DNA of 64,000 nucleotides. Source: Bradyrhizobium liaoningense. GTDB taxonomy: Bacteria; Pseudomonadota; Alphaproteobacteria; Rhizobiales; Xanthobacteraceae. Position 1 is the stretch's first letter; each line of letters begins with the position of its first letter. Below are positions 25,769 to 34,271 of the stretch, piece by piece. The notes below the pieces were generated by a model. That model saw nothing but the letters and a program-made list of their open reading frames with translations. It made no database searches and was not told the DNA's origin. The stretch lies in the NCBI RefSeq assembly GCF_018130785.1, contig NZ_JAFCJT010000001.1, forward strand, positions 1,116,001 to 1,180,000, read 5' to 3'. Position numbers and translations under genes: made by a program.

Positions 25769-26158
25769 ATGCCTCTCATCGTCCGGTCCGTCGCAATGAT
25801 TGCGGCTTCCATTCTCATGCTGTCCCTCGGCGGCGGCGCTGCGATGGCCGCCAGCGCGCAGGAAGAAGCCAACCGCGCCGCCGCGCTGGCCTTCTACGAA
25901 AAGGGCCTCAATCAGAAGGACGCCGACGCCGCCCTCGCCTATGTCGGCAACCGTTATGTCCAGCACAATCCAAATGCGCCCGATGGACCGGACGGCTTCC
26001 GAAAGTTCATCGGCTTCCTGCGTGAAAAGTTTCCGAACTCGCACAGCGAGATCAAGCGCTCATTCGTCGACGGCGACTTTGTCATCCTGCACGTTCACTC
26101 CGTTCGCGAGCCCGGCAGCAGGGGCCGCGCGATCTCCGGGCTACAAATCGCCGCCTAG
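25769..26158 (+). CDS. Exported SnoaL/NTF2-like protein, C-terminally truncated
   Basis: 129 residues. A signal peptide (residues 1 to about 27, MPLIVRSVAMIAASILML... ending AMA) is followed by a SnoaL-like polyketide-cyclase fold (AALAFYEKGLNQKDADAAL, YVQHNPNAPDG, FVDGDFVILHVHSV). SnoaL relatives continue for about 30 more residues, usually with a VDIFR...EHWD segment; here the frame diverges after GRAI and stops within seven residues. The gene is thus probably 3'-truncated, ending over the convergent methyltransferase-like gene by 4 bases. Function uncertain, possibly a remnant. Confidence 0.7.
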   Translation: MPLIVRSVAMIAASILMLSLGGGAAMAASAQEEANRAAALAFYEKGLNQKDADAALAYVGNRYVQHNPNAPDGPDGFRKFIGFLREKFPNSHSEIKRSFVDGDFVILHVHSVREPGSRGRAISGLQIAA

Positions 26159-26829
26159 CTCTTCCGCGCAATCCAGATCACATGGCGCGCGCCGCCGCCT
26201 CTGCCGGTGGCGCGAATATTGACTTCGTTCACATCGAAGCCGGCGCTGCCGAGGCGCTTGGTGAAGGCCGGATTTGGTCCCGATGACCAGACGGCCAGCA
26301 CGCCGCCCGGCCGCAGCGCCACCTTCGCCGCCTTCAACCCGCTCGCATTGTAGAGTGCGTCATTGCCCTTCCGGGTCAGCCCCTCCGGCCCGTTGTCGAC
26401 GTCGAGGAGAATGGCGTCGAAGGCCGACCGCTGCGCGCGGATGATCTCGCCGACGTCGGTCTCCCGGATGTTCACCCTGGCATCGTCGAGGCTGTCGCCG
26501 AAGACCTCCGCCATCGGGCCCCGAGCCCAAGCGACCACCGCCGGCACGAGCTCGGAGACCACGATCTTCGCCTTGCTCCCGAGCACAGTGAGCGCCGCAC
26601 GCAGCGTAAAGCCCATCCCGAGACCGCCGATGAGGACAACGGGTTTGGCGACCGTCTCGATCTGCTTCGCCGCCAGCGTCGCAAGCGCGGCCTCAGAGCC
26701 GGACAGGCGGTTGTTCATCAGCTCGTTGGTGCCGAGCTTGATGGAGAACTCCTTGCCGCGCCGCATCAGGCGGAGCTCTTCGTCGGAGCCGGGGATTTTG
26801 GCGGTATCGATCTTTTCCCAGGGAATCAT
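26155..26829 (-). CDS. Spermidine synthase-like / SAM-binding methyltransferase-fold protein
   Basis: 224-residue Rossmann-fold protein. Motif I is VVLIGGLGMGFTLRAAL, motif II is KIVVSELVPAVVAWARG, and FDAILLDVDNGPEGL corresponds to the spermidine synthase aspartate region. It belongs to the spermine/spermidine synthase superfamily but lacks the N-terminal beta domain and most polyamine-binding residues, so aminopropyl transfer is doubtful. The ATG start at 26829 is clear. It overlaps the SnoaL-like gene tail-to-tail. Confidence 0.75.
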   Translation of the reverse strand: MIPWEKIDTAKIPGSDEELRLMRRGKEFSIKLGTNELMNNRLSGSEAALATLAAKQIETVAKPVVLIGGLGMGFTLRAALTVLGSKAKIVVSELVPAVVAWARGPMAEVFGDSLDDARVNIRETDVGEIIRAQRSAFDAILLDVDNGPEGLTRKGNDALYNASGLKAAKVALRPGGVLAVWSSGPNPAFTKRLGSAGFDVNEVNIRATGRGGGARHVIWIARKS

Positions 26830-26889
26830 GCAAGAGCTTTAGCACGATTTCCGTCGTGGCCCCGTAGCCCGGATCGAGCGCGTCTTGGG

Positions 26890-29800
26890 CTACGCGCCCG
26901 CCCAGACGTCGAGCACGTACCGGTTCTTCGCGCCCATTTCCTCGATCCAGCGCGCAGCCGTGGCGGCATCGCTGCCGCTCTTGTCGCGATGGATCGCCAC
27001 GAGCGCGGCCTTCACGTCAGGCTCCATCTTGCTGCCGTCGCCGCAGACATAGATGATCGCGCCCTGCTCGATCAGCGGCCAGACCCTGTCCTTCTGCGCG
27101 GCAAGCATGTGCTGCACATAAGTCTTCGGTCCATCCGCGCGCGAGAACGCGGTGAAAAGCTCGGCGATGCCGCTCGCCGCCAGCGCCTTCAGCTCGTCTG
27201 CGTAGAGAAAGTCCTGGTCGGGATGACGGCAGCCGAAGAACAACATGGCCGGGCCGAGGGCGGCACCTTTCGCCTTGCGCGCGGCGCGCTCCTGGAGGAA
27301 GCCGCGGAAAGGCGCAAGCCCGGTGCCCGGACCGATCATGATGATCGGCACGGATGGCTCATCCGGAAGCCGGAAGCCGGCCTTGGTCTCACGAACAGTG
27401 GCGTAGATCGCATCGCCCGCGCGCCGATTGGCGAGATAGTTCGAGCAAATGCCCTTGTAGGTGCCGCGCCCGGAGGCAGCCGGCCCCTCGACCACGCCGA
27501 CCGTGACGCTGCAACGAACTGGGTCGACCGACGGCGAGGAGGAGATCGAGTAATAGCGCGGCGCGAGCAGCGAGAGCATTTCGAGATAAACGTGGAACGG
27601 TAACTCGCAGGCCGGATATTCGAGCAGCATGTCGAACACCGATTTGCGCCTGGCCAGAATCTCGGTGCGATAACGCTCGAGCGGCTCGGCCTCCTCGCCA
27701 ACGAAGACGAGCAGCTTCGGCTTGGTGACCGGGCAACGGGTGTGCTCGGCCATGATCTGGATCTGCTTGCGTGTCGCGACCTGCTGCAATTCGACGAACT
27801 CGCTCAGCAGGCGCCCGACCGAGACGGCATCGCCGACCGGCAGCTGCGCGCGGCGGCCTTCGGCCACCTGAAGCCTGATCTGGTCGGCCGGCAGGAAGCC
27901 GAAGCGGCGGGCAACCGAATCCACCAGCGTCGGATCGTTGCGCGGGACCACGCTCAAATGATCGCCGACGCGGTAGCTGATATTGGACGGCAGTTGCACC
28001 TCGATATGGCGCGTCGAGCGCTCGGACGAATTGGCGCCGGACTTGTTCTGAAGCTCGTCGTTGACCAGCACCTTCATCGCCACAGCACCGCCCTGCGCCA
28101 CGATGGTGTTGACGGCGGTCACCGCCACCGGCTCGATCGCATAGAGCGGATCGTCCTCGGCCGTACGAGTGAAATTCCAGTCGATGCCGAATTCCTTGGT
28201 CGCGACCTGCGCGGCCGCCGGGAACCATTTCTGGAACTGGCCGTCGAGATCGCTGCGCGCATCGCCCTCGCCGCGCGGATAGACCGCGCGGGCGCCGTGC
28301 TTCGACAATTGCTCGTCGATGAAGCGCGGCACCGATTGATAGGTCGCCGCCCAGTCGCTGTTGCCGCAGCCGAACACGGCGTAGCGCACGTTGGCAAAGG
28401 CATCCTTCGGCAAATCGTCGCCGAGCCATTTGACGAACTGCGTCGCATTATCCGGCGGCGCGCCGTTGTAGGAGGCGCAGATGATCAGCACGCCGCCCTC
28501 CTGCGGCAGCTTGCCGACGTAGTCGTCGAGCGGCCCGAGATGCACGGCGAAGCCGTTGATCTCCGCGAGGTCGGCCATGCGCGTCGCGAGCTCCTCGGCC
28601 GTGCCGAGATTGGAGCCGTAAAGCACCAGCATCGGCGTGTTGTGGCCGGGGCGCGCCGTCGGCTGACGCGGCGCCTTGGGCGCCGAAGCCGCTGCAGCGA
28701 CAGGGCCCCCATAGGCACCGCGCTCGCGATCGGCACGCGGACGCACCTTGATCTTGAAGCCCTCGGGCTTCATGGTCAGCGTTTCTTTCAGATGCAGCTG
28801 ATAGCGCTGGTGGTCGATCAGCTTGAAGCGCTGGAGGATCATGCCGAGCGCGAGCGCGGCCTCGTGCATGGCAAATCCGCGGCCGATGCAGGCGCGCTGG
28901 CCGTTGCCGAACGGCTTCCAGGCATTGATCGGCCGCTTCGCCTCCGCTTCGCGGCTGAAATTGTCGGGATCGAAGGCGTCGGGATTCGGACCCCAGACCG
29001 AGGGATCGCGATGCAGCGCGGTCACCAGGATGGTGGTGAAGGTGCCCTTCCTGAGCCTGTACCTGCCGCCGCCGATGGTCTCGTCGTTCAGCGGCGAGAT
29101 GCCATAGGCCGGCGCCGGCGGCCACAGCCGCAGCGCCTCTTTCAGGATCTGCGTGATGTAGGTGAGCTGCGTCACCTGCTGGTAGGTCGGCTTCGCATTG
29201 ACGTCGGGGCCGAAGATGCGGTCGACCTCGTCATAGGCCTTCTTGAGAATGTCGGGGTGCTTGAGCAGCGCGTAGAGCGTGTAGGACAGCAGGCCGCTGG
29301 TGGTCTCGTGCCCCGCGATCAGGAACGTGTTGATCTGGTAGCGGATGTTGATGTCGTCGAGTTGCTCGCCGCTCGAGCGATCGACGCCGGTCATCATTGC
29401 CGCGAGCATGTCCTTCTTGTCGTCGATCCCTTCGGTGCTCTTGCGGCGCTCGGCGATGATCTCGTCGACCATCTTGTTCATGAAGGCGACGTCTTCTGCG
29501 AGCGTCTTCCGGCGCTTCTGCATCCAAAACTGCTCGAGCGGCAGGCCGCGCGTCATCATGATGGTTTCGAGCGAACGCACCAGCGACTCGACGAAGGGAT
29601 GGTAGTCGCGTCGATAGAACGAATTGAAGCGGTACTCGAAGCCGCACAGGCCGATCGTGTCCAGCGTCAGCGCAGTCATGTCATGGACGACGTCGATCTC
29701 GTCGTCGGCATTGAGCCGCTCCCATTTGTTGACGAGCTGCTCGGCGATATCGACCATGCTCGGGTGATAGGACTGCATGGCGCGGTTGCCGAACGGCTGA

Positions 29801-30126
29801 AGCAGGATGTTGTGCGCCTTGCTCCAGTTCGGTTCCCTGGTGTCGGCCGTGAACAGGCCGTCGCCGCCGACCGCTCGCACGCGCCGCAGCGCGCCGCGCA
29901 CCGTCTTGTCGAAACGCTTTTCGTCGGAAAGCTCGTCGACGAGATCGTGGCCGGAGACGACGACGATCGGCGAGCCCATCATGTCGAGCCAGAAGATCGG
30001 ACCGAGCTCCTTGGCAAGCCGCGTCAGGTGCTGCACAGGCGCAGCCGAATCCAGCGACAGCATGTTGCCGACCACCGGCTTGGTCGGCGGATGCGGGATC
30101 GGGTCCAGTCGGTTCTTGGCTGACAT
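26890..30126 (-). CDS. Self-sufficient CYP102-type P450/NADPH-P450 reductase fusion
   Basis: 1078 residues: P450 heme domain (1-about 470), linker, FMN flavodoxin domain (from about 500, VLYGSNLGTAEELA) and FAD/NADPH reductase domain (RYYSISSSP, GPGTGLAPFRGFLQER) ending with a near-terminal Trp1075 that would stack on FAD. Heme-domain motifs are AGHETTSG at 271-278, KEALRLWPP, and FGNGQRACIGRG with ligand Cys413. The layout is that of B. megaterium P450BM3, a fatty-acid subterminal hydroxylase. ATG 30126 begins MSAKNRLDPIPHPP, the family start. No BM3R1-like repressor is adjacent. Genes for wax ester synthesis lie upstream on the same strand. Confidence 0.95.
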   Translation of the reverse strand: MSAKNRLDPIPHPPTKPVVGNMLSLDSAAPVQHLTRLAKELGPIFWLDMMGSPIVVVSGHDLVDELSDEKRFDKTVRGALRRVRAVGGDGLFTADTREPNWSKAHNILLQPFGNRAMQSYHPSMVDIAEQLVNKWERLNADDEIDVVHDMTALTLDTIGLCGFEYRFNSFYRRDYHPFVESLVRSLETIMMTRGLPLEQFWMQKRRKTLAEDVAFMNKMVDEIIAERRKSTEGIDDKKDMLAAMMTGVDRSSGEQLDDINIRYQINTFLIAGHETTSGLLSYTLYALLKHPDILKKAYDEVDRIFGPDVNAKPTYQQVTQLTYITQILKEALRLWPPAPAYGISPLNDETIGGGRYRLRKGTFTTILVTALHRDPSVWGPNPDAFDPDNFSREAEAKRPINAWKPFGNGQRACIGRGFAMHEAALALGMILQRFKLIDHQRYQLHLKETLTMKPEGFKIKVRPRADRERGAYGGPVAAAASAPKAPRQPTARPGHNTPMLVLYGSNLGTAEELATRMADLAEINGFAVHLGPLDDYVGKLPQEGGVLIICASYNGAPPDNATQFVKWLGDDLPKDAFANVRYAVFGCGNSDWAATYQSVPRFIDEQLSKHGARAVYPRGEGDARSDLDGQFQKWFPAAAQVATKEFGIDWNFTRTAEDDPLYAIEPVAVTAVNTIVAQGGAVAMKVLVNDELQNKSGANSSERSTRHIEVQLPSNISYRVGDHLSVVPRNDPTLVDSVARRFGFLPADQIRLQVAEGRRAQLPVGDAVSVGRLLSEFVELQQVATRKQIQIMAEHTRCPVTKPKLLVFVGEEAEPLERYRTEILARRKSVFDMLLEYPACELPFHVYLEMLSLLAPRYYSISSSPSVDPVRCSVTVGVVEGPAASGRGTYKGICSNYLANRRAGDAIYATVRETKAGFRLPDEPSVPIIMIGPGTGLAPFRGFLQERAARKAKGAALGPAMLFFGCRHPDQDFLYADELKALAASGIAELFTAFSRADGPKTYVQHMLAAQKDRVWPLIEQGAIIYVCGDGSKMEPDVKAALVAIHRDKSGSDAATAARWIEEMGAKNRYVLDVWAGA

Positions 30127-30153
30127 CGAAATGTAGTCCCCCTGCCTCAATGT

Positions 30154-30253
30154 CGTCATTGCGAGCGAAGCGAAGCAATCCAGAATATATCCGGAGGCAG
30201 TCTGGATTGCTTCGTCGCTTCGCTCCTCGCAATGACGAGTTCGCAATGACGAG
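30154..30253. repeat. Palindromic intergenic repeat, family B full copy
   Basis: Left arm 30154-30184 starts CGTCATTGCGAGCGAAGCG. Right arm 30201-30237 is its inverted copy with a small insertion, starting TCTGGATTGCTTCG and ending CGCAATGACG. The final TCGCAATGACGAG is duplicated in tandem (30227-30239 and 30241-30253), the second copy abutting the epoxide hydrolase stop. A degenerate relative lies at 21702-21780. As RNA it would form a long hairpin between the epoxide hydrolase and the CYP102 gene. Confidence 0.88.
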
Positions 30254-31249
30254 CTAGCCAAACCGCCTTCTACGCCATTCGATCAGCTTGGCGCTGACCT
30301 CTTCCGGCTTCTCCTGCTGCGTCCAATGGCCGCTGTCGCGGACCAGATATTTTTCGAGATCGGGAATCAGCTTGTCCATGCCATCGGCGGAGGACGGCGG
30401 CAACACCGCGTCGTTCTCGGCCATGATCATCAGCGACGGCACGCGCACGGTATGATCGAGCCCCTCGGCGCGCGTCCAGTTACGCGACATATTGCGGTAC
30501 CAGTTGATACCGCCGGTAAAGCCGGTTCTGGTGAAATTGTCGACGAACACCTTCTTCTCTTCCGGCGACAGGATCGGCGTCCGCGGATCATGCTTCGCGT
30601 CATAGGCCGCAATCATCTGCGGAAACGCCAGATTGACCCGCGGCGAAGCGCCGACGCCGGCGATCACTTCCTCTGCCGGCGCGTCGGGCGGACGCGGCGC
30701 CGGCTTGCGCATGAACGCATCGAATGTCTGCTCGACACGACCGCCAAAGATCCTGTCGGGTTCACGCGCCGGATCCTGGAACTGCACGATGTACATCTTG
30801 TCGCCGAAGCGGGCGCGCAGCAGCTCGATCGGATCAGCCCAGGCACGGTTGGTATGGGGAGTGTTGATGCCGACCACCCCCGCAACCCGGTCGATGTGCC
30901 GCAGCGGCATCTGCCAGACGATGAAGCCGCCCCAGTCGTGACCAACGAAGATCGCCTTGTCGATCTGGAGGTGATCGAGGAGCCCGACGAGGTCACCGGT
31001 CAGATTTTCGATGTCGTAGGCCTCGACCGGCTCGGGCCGGTCGGTCGCGCCGTAGCCGCGCTGGTCCGGCGCGATCACCCGGATGCCGGCCTCGCTCAGC
31101 GCCTTGATCTGGTGACGCCAGGAGAAGGCGAGTTCCGGCCAGCCGTGGCACAGCACCATCGGCGGCTTGTCGCTGACCGGGCCCGCCTCGTAATAACCCA
31201 TGCGGATTCCGTTCGTCTGCACGAACTTGAGCGGTGGCATTTCAATCAT
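30254..31249 (-). CDS. Alpha/beta-hydrolase fold epoxide hydrolase
   Basis: 331 residues with the epoxide hydrolase hallmarks: oxyanion motif HGWPE at about 35-39, nucleophile Asp105 in GHDWGG, the RGYGATDRP loop, and a C-terminal catalytic His in RDSGHWTQQE. These enzymes add water to epoxides to give diols. ATG 31249 has AGGAA upstream and lies 10 bases after the WS/DGAT stop, so it is in that operon. With CYP102 next downstream, a path from unsaturated acyl chain to epoxide to diol is conceivable. Physiological substrate unknown. Confidence 0.9.
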   Translation of the reverse strand: MIEMPPLKFVQTNGIRMGYYEAGPVSDKPPMVLCHGWPELAFSWRHQIKALSEAGIRVIAPDQRGYGATDRPEPVEAYDIENLTGDLVGLLDHLQIDKAIFVGHDWGGFIVWQMPLRHIDRVAGVVGINTPHTNRAWADPIELLRARFGDKMYIVQFQDPAREPDRIFGGRVEQTFDAFMRKPAPRPPDAPAEEVIAGVGASPRVNLAFPQMIAAYDAKHDPRTPILSPEEKKVFVDNFTRTGFTGGINWYRNMSRNWTRAEGLDHTVRVPSLMIMAENDAVLPPSSADGMDKLIPDLEKYLVRDSGHWTQQEKPEEVSAKLIEWRRRRFG

Positions 31250-31259
31250 CGCAATGTTC

Positions 31260-32810
31260 CTACTCTGCGGCGCCCTTGACGTCGGCTGCCGGCGGCGCGT
31301 AGGCCGCTTCGAGCGCAGCAAACTCCTCCGGCAGCATGTCGCACATCACCTGCACATGCGGAATGATGTTGGCACCGACGATGAAGCCGAAATCGAGCTG
31401 GTCGCGATAGCTCTGCACAGTGATGTTGAGCGCCTGTCCATGCGTCGAGATCGACACCGGGAAGATGTGCAACAGCTCCGCGCCGGCGGCATAGAGCGTC
31501 TGCCGCGGCCCCGGCACGTTGGACACCGTGATGTTGGCCGCCGGCGGCAGCACATCCGACAGGTTCGAGCGGCTGTAGAGCAGTGCCAGAACCTGCACCA
31601 TCATCGGCGCACCCAGCATCGAGATATTGGAAATCTGCGGCATCAGGGCCCGCAACGGATGCGACATCTCCTTGGACTTGGTCGACTGCGCGATGATCGC
31701 CTCCAGCCGCGCCTTGGGATCGTCGACATTGGTCGCGATCGAGCAGATCATGCCGAACACCTGGTTGTTGGCCTCGGTGTTGCCTTCCTCGCGCAGCGAG
31801 ATCGGCACGGCGGCGGTCAGCGATTTCGCCGGCAGCGTGCCATATTGCTGGAGGTAGCGCCGGACCACGCCGGAGGCGAGCGCCAGCACCACGTCGTTGA
31901 GCTTGCCGCCGGCCTGCTTGGCGAGCGCCTTTGAACGCGATAGCGAGATCGAGACGCCGGCAAAGCTGCGTTCCGAGGAAATCGTCTTGTTCAGCATGGT
32001 CGGCGGCGACACCATGCTGGCGAGGCTTTCCCGAGATTTCGGATCGGAGATTTTGCCTAGCACTTCGGAGACGCTCTTGACCATGGTCGGGATGTTGCCG
32101 GCGAACCGCACGGCGCTCTCGATCTGGTACATCGCATTGTCGAACAGGATCGAGCCGATGTCGCTCTTGCCCGTGCGCGGCAGTTGAAGGTTCTTTGCGG
32201 CCGCCGAGGCATCGAGTGGCTGGGTGAAGAGCTGCTGATAGGAATCGAGCAGGTTGGCGGCGATGTCGCGCGGCTCCTGTCCGGGCCTCGCTCCCGCCGT
32301 CGGCGGATCGACCTTCCGGGGGATCGGCGAGATATCGTAGATCATGTTGGTCAGCGCCGCCCCGGCGCCGCCGTCGATGGCGGCATGGTGCATCTTGGAA
32401 TAAAGCCCGACCTCGTTGTCCTTCATGCCCTCGAACACGTAGAACTCCCAGAGCGGCCGGGCGCGGTTCAAGAGCTTGGCGTGCATCCAGCCGACGATGC
32501 GTTCAAGCGTGGCGCGGTCGCGCGGCTGCGGCAGGCTGGCGCGGAAGATGTGGCGGTCGATGTCGAACTGGTCGTCCTCGACCCAGGAGGGATGATCGAT
32601 ATCGAGCGGCGCCTTCTCCAGCCGCGCCTTCAGGATCGGCGCGATGTGCAGGCGCGAGACGATCATCGCCTTGAAGTCTTCGAAGAAGTCGCCCTTGTAG
32701 TCGTCAGGCAGGCGAAAGATCGCCATGCTGCCGACATGCATCGGCATCTCCGGCGTTTCCAGATAAAGAAATGATGCGTCCAGCGACGACAGCTTCTTAC
32801 CGTCAGCCAT
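31260..32810 (-). CDS. Wax ester synthase/acyl-CoA:diacylglycerol acyltransferase (WS/DGAT)
   Basis: 516-residue bifunctional acyltransferase of the bacterial WS/DGAT family. The catalytic HHxxxDG motif is HHAAIDG at 141-147. The N-terminus LSSLDASFLYLETPEMPMHVG and C-terminal block ITVSNVPGPRQTLYAAGAEL are diagnostic (the latter resembles the family's NVPGP motif). It esterifies acyl-CoA to fatty alcohol or diacylglycerol at the membrane or lipid droplet. ATG 32810 has GGAGGGACCT upstream. It is followed by epoxide hydrolase and CYP102 and preceded by an alpha/beta hydrolase. WS/DGATs are common in actinobacteria and Acinetobacter but less typical of rhizobia. Confidence 0.95.
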   Translation of the reverse strand: MADGKKLSSLDASFLYLETPEMPMHVGSMAIFRLPDDYKGDFFEDFKAMIVSRLHIAPILKARLEKAPLDIDHPSWVEDDQFDIDRHIFRASLPQPRDRATLERIVGWMHAKLLNRARPLWEFYVFEGMKDNEVGLYSKMHHAAIDGGAGAALTNMIYDISPIPRKVDPPTAGARPGQEPRDIAANLLDSYQQLFTQPLDASAAAKNLQLPRTGKSDIGSILFDNAMYQIESAVRFAGNIPTMVKSVSEVLGKISDPKSRESLASMVSPPTMLNKTISSERSFAGVSISLSRSKALAKQAGGKLNDVVLALASGVVRRYLQQYGTLPAKSLTAAVPISLREEGNTEANNQVFGMICSIATNVDDPKARLEAIIAQSTKSKEMSHPLRALMPQISNISMLGAPMMVQVLALLYSRSNLSDVLPPAANITVSNVPGPRQTLYAAGAELLHIFPVSISTHGQALNITVQSYRDQLDFGFIVGANIIPHVQVMCDMLPEEFAALEAAYAPPAADVKGAAE

Positions 32811-32856
32811 AGGTCCCTCCGCTAATTTTGACGGGCGCCTTTGCCGGCGCTTCTCG

Positions 32857-33657
32857 TCAGGCCGATACTGCCCGTTCCGGCGGGGCATATGCAATGGCAA
32901 ACGGCCCTGCCCGGTCGAACGGCCAGAATTCCCCCTCCGGTTGCGCCAGACGGTCCGCCACGGCCCACAGCGCCGCGGGGTTTACGCCGAGCCCGATATG
33001 GCTCGCCAGGTGCACCTCGATGTTCTCGGCGCGGTCGGAGGGACGCAACAAACAGGTTCGCCAGTTCACGACACCGTCGGCGCGCGAATAGATCGACGTC
33101 GCCGGCACCGGCAGATCGTCGGCGATCGCCTCGCGCAGTTCGGCAAAATCCTCGACACGATCGCCGGACAACGCCTCGTAGAGCCGCGTGGCGTTGGTCG
33201 CCCGCACGTCGTTGGCAAACGGGCTGCCGAGCGTGACGACGTAACGGACCATCTCGGGCGCCTGGAGTGCGAGATCGCGGGCATAGACGCCGCCGAGACT
33301 CCAACCGACCAGGCTGACCTTGCGTCCGCTGGTGGCGTGGATTTCGGCGAGCCGCGCGCGCAAGGCCTCCCTTATCCGCCCCAGCCCACCGAGATTGCGT
33401 CCCATCCGCCAGGCATGCGCCTCATAGCCGAGCTCGCTGAGATAGCGCCGCATCGGCACCATCGAGAGATCGCTGGCGAGAAAGCCCGGCAGTGCCAGCA
33501 CCGGATGGCCGTCGCCTCTGGGCGCGCGCATCAGGACCGGCGACAGCAGCAGGCTGGCGTTGAATTCGAACAGCCCACGGGCTTCGGCGAGCAGCAAGCC
33601 GAGGCTCGGCGGACGAAGCCGGCCTGAGGTCTGCGGCCCGTCCGGCCCCGGCGGCAT
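32857..33657 (-). CDS. Alpha/beta hydrolase, WS/DGAT-linked (paralogue of 19426-20196)
   Basis: 266-residue alpha/beta hydrolase with the elbow VGWSLGGVYAR (Ser120), GHPVLALPGFLASDLS and VTLGSPFANDVRATNA. It shares the whole layout of the gene at 19426-20196 including the WPFDR tail. ATG 33657 overlaps the stop of the upstream DUF6489-like gene by one base (TAATG), so translation is coupled. The WS/DGAT gene follows after 46 bases. Likely a lipid ester or acyl-thioester hydrolase working with the acyltransferase; this is inferred from context. Confidence 0.86.
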   Translation of the reverse strand: MPPGPDGPQTSGRLRPPSLGLLLAEARGLFEFNASLLLSPVLMRAPRGDGHPVLALPGFLASDLSMVPMRRYLSELGYEAHAWRMGRNLGGLGRIREALRARLAEIHATSGRKVSLVGWSLGGVYARDLALQAPEMVRYVVTLGSPFANDVRATNATRLYEALSGDRVEDFAELREAIADDLPVPATSIYSRADGVVNWRTCLLRPSDRAENIEVHLASHIGLGVNPAALWAVADRLAQPEGEFWPFDRAGPFAIAYAPPERAVSA

Positions 33658-33914
33658 TATTTCTTCTTGTCGCCGCTGCGCGGGCTGCCGAGGCCGGCCA
33701 TGGTGACGAACATGTCCTGAAACCGCTCCGCGATCTTCGGATCGAAGGTGAACCAGCTCTGGATCAGCGATTCCGGCGAGACCTTCTCGATGTTGCTCAG
33801 AACCTGCTGCTGGAGCTTGTCCATCACCGCCGTCTGCATCGGCGCCACGTCGGGCAAACCGAAGAACTGGCGGGCTTCGAGGGGGGTACAGTCGATTTCG
33901 ATGTTAACTTTCAT
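33657..33914 (-). CDS. DUF6489-like small protein
   Basis: 85-residue protein, start MKVNIEIDCTPLEARQFFGLPDV with an excellent GGAGGGGAC before ATG 33914. The mixed beta/helical pattern (CTPLEARQFFGLPDVAP, then helices, then a charged SGDKKK tail) is what I recall for DUF6489, whose function is unknown. The C-terminal part FTFDPKIAERFQDMFVTMAG resembles phasin-like amphipathic helices. As first gene of the hydrolase-WS/DGAT-epoxide hydrolase-CYP102 run, it could be a lipid-inclusion surface protein; that is speculation. Confidence 0.7.
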   Translation of the reverse strand: MKVNIEIDCTPLEARQFFGLPDVAPMQTAVMDKLQQQVLSNIEKVSPESLIQSWFTFDPKIAERFQDMFVTMAGLGSPRSGDKKK

Positions 33915-34271
33915 GTCCCCTCCAGATGAGATTCGAGCGGCCTGTCGCAGTATCGCCGCGAGACGGTGTGCAACGCAAGCGACCTGAGGCAGGTGGCCGG
34001 GCGCCGGCCTCGGACATGGTCAATCAAATCGGTCCGCCGGGCGGCCTGCTGGCCGTTTCCGCGTTTATTCCCCTCGCCGATCGAAAGTCGAATGTCGCCG
34101 GGATGCCTCTCACCCCCAAATTGTCGGTCAGTATTGCTGCACAGCGGTGCAACTTGGCGCGTTCCTTGCTGGAATGGCGCTTGCACGGGTCGAGAACTCT
34201 GGGCAACATGGATCGATCGGCCCCACCGAACAATCAAAAATGACGGTGCGGGCGAGTGGAGAGGGTCAAAA
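33915..34271. other. 357-base divergent intergenic region
   Basis: It separates the lipid cluster (minus) from the peptide transporter locus (plus). The only clear signal is a sigma-54-like element at 34154-34170. Translation in all frames gives no convincing short gene. No palindromic repeat of the families seen elsewhere is present. Confidence 0.6.
34154..34170 (+). promoter_or_regulatory. Candidate sigma-54 (-24/-12) promoter
   Basis: TTGGCGCGTTCCTTGCT keeps the invariant GG and GC at the correct 12-base distance and matches the YTGGCACGRNNNTTGCW consensus except at two positions. It lies about 100 bases upstream of the peptide-binding protein start, suggesting nitrogen (NtrC-type) control of peptide uptake. 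A chance match in GC-rich DNA is possible. Confidence 0.45.

Noticed and set aside
27742..30123. 793-codon open frame on the plus strand opposite the CYP102 fusion
   Set aside because: Mirror of the P450/reductase codons; no recognisable motif and typical shadow composition.
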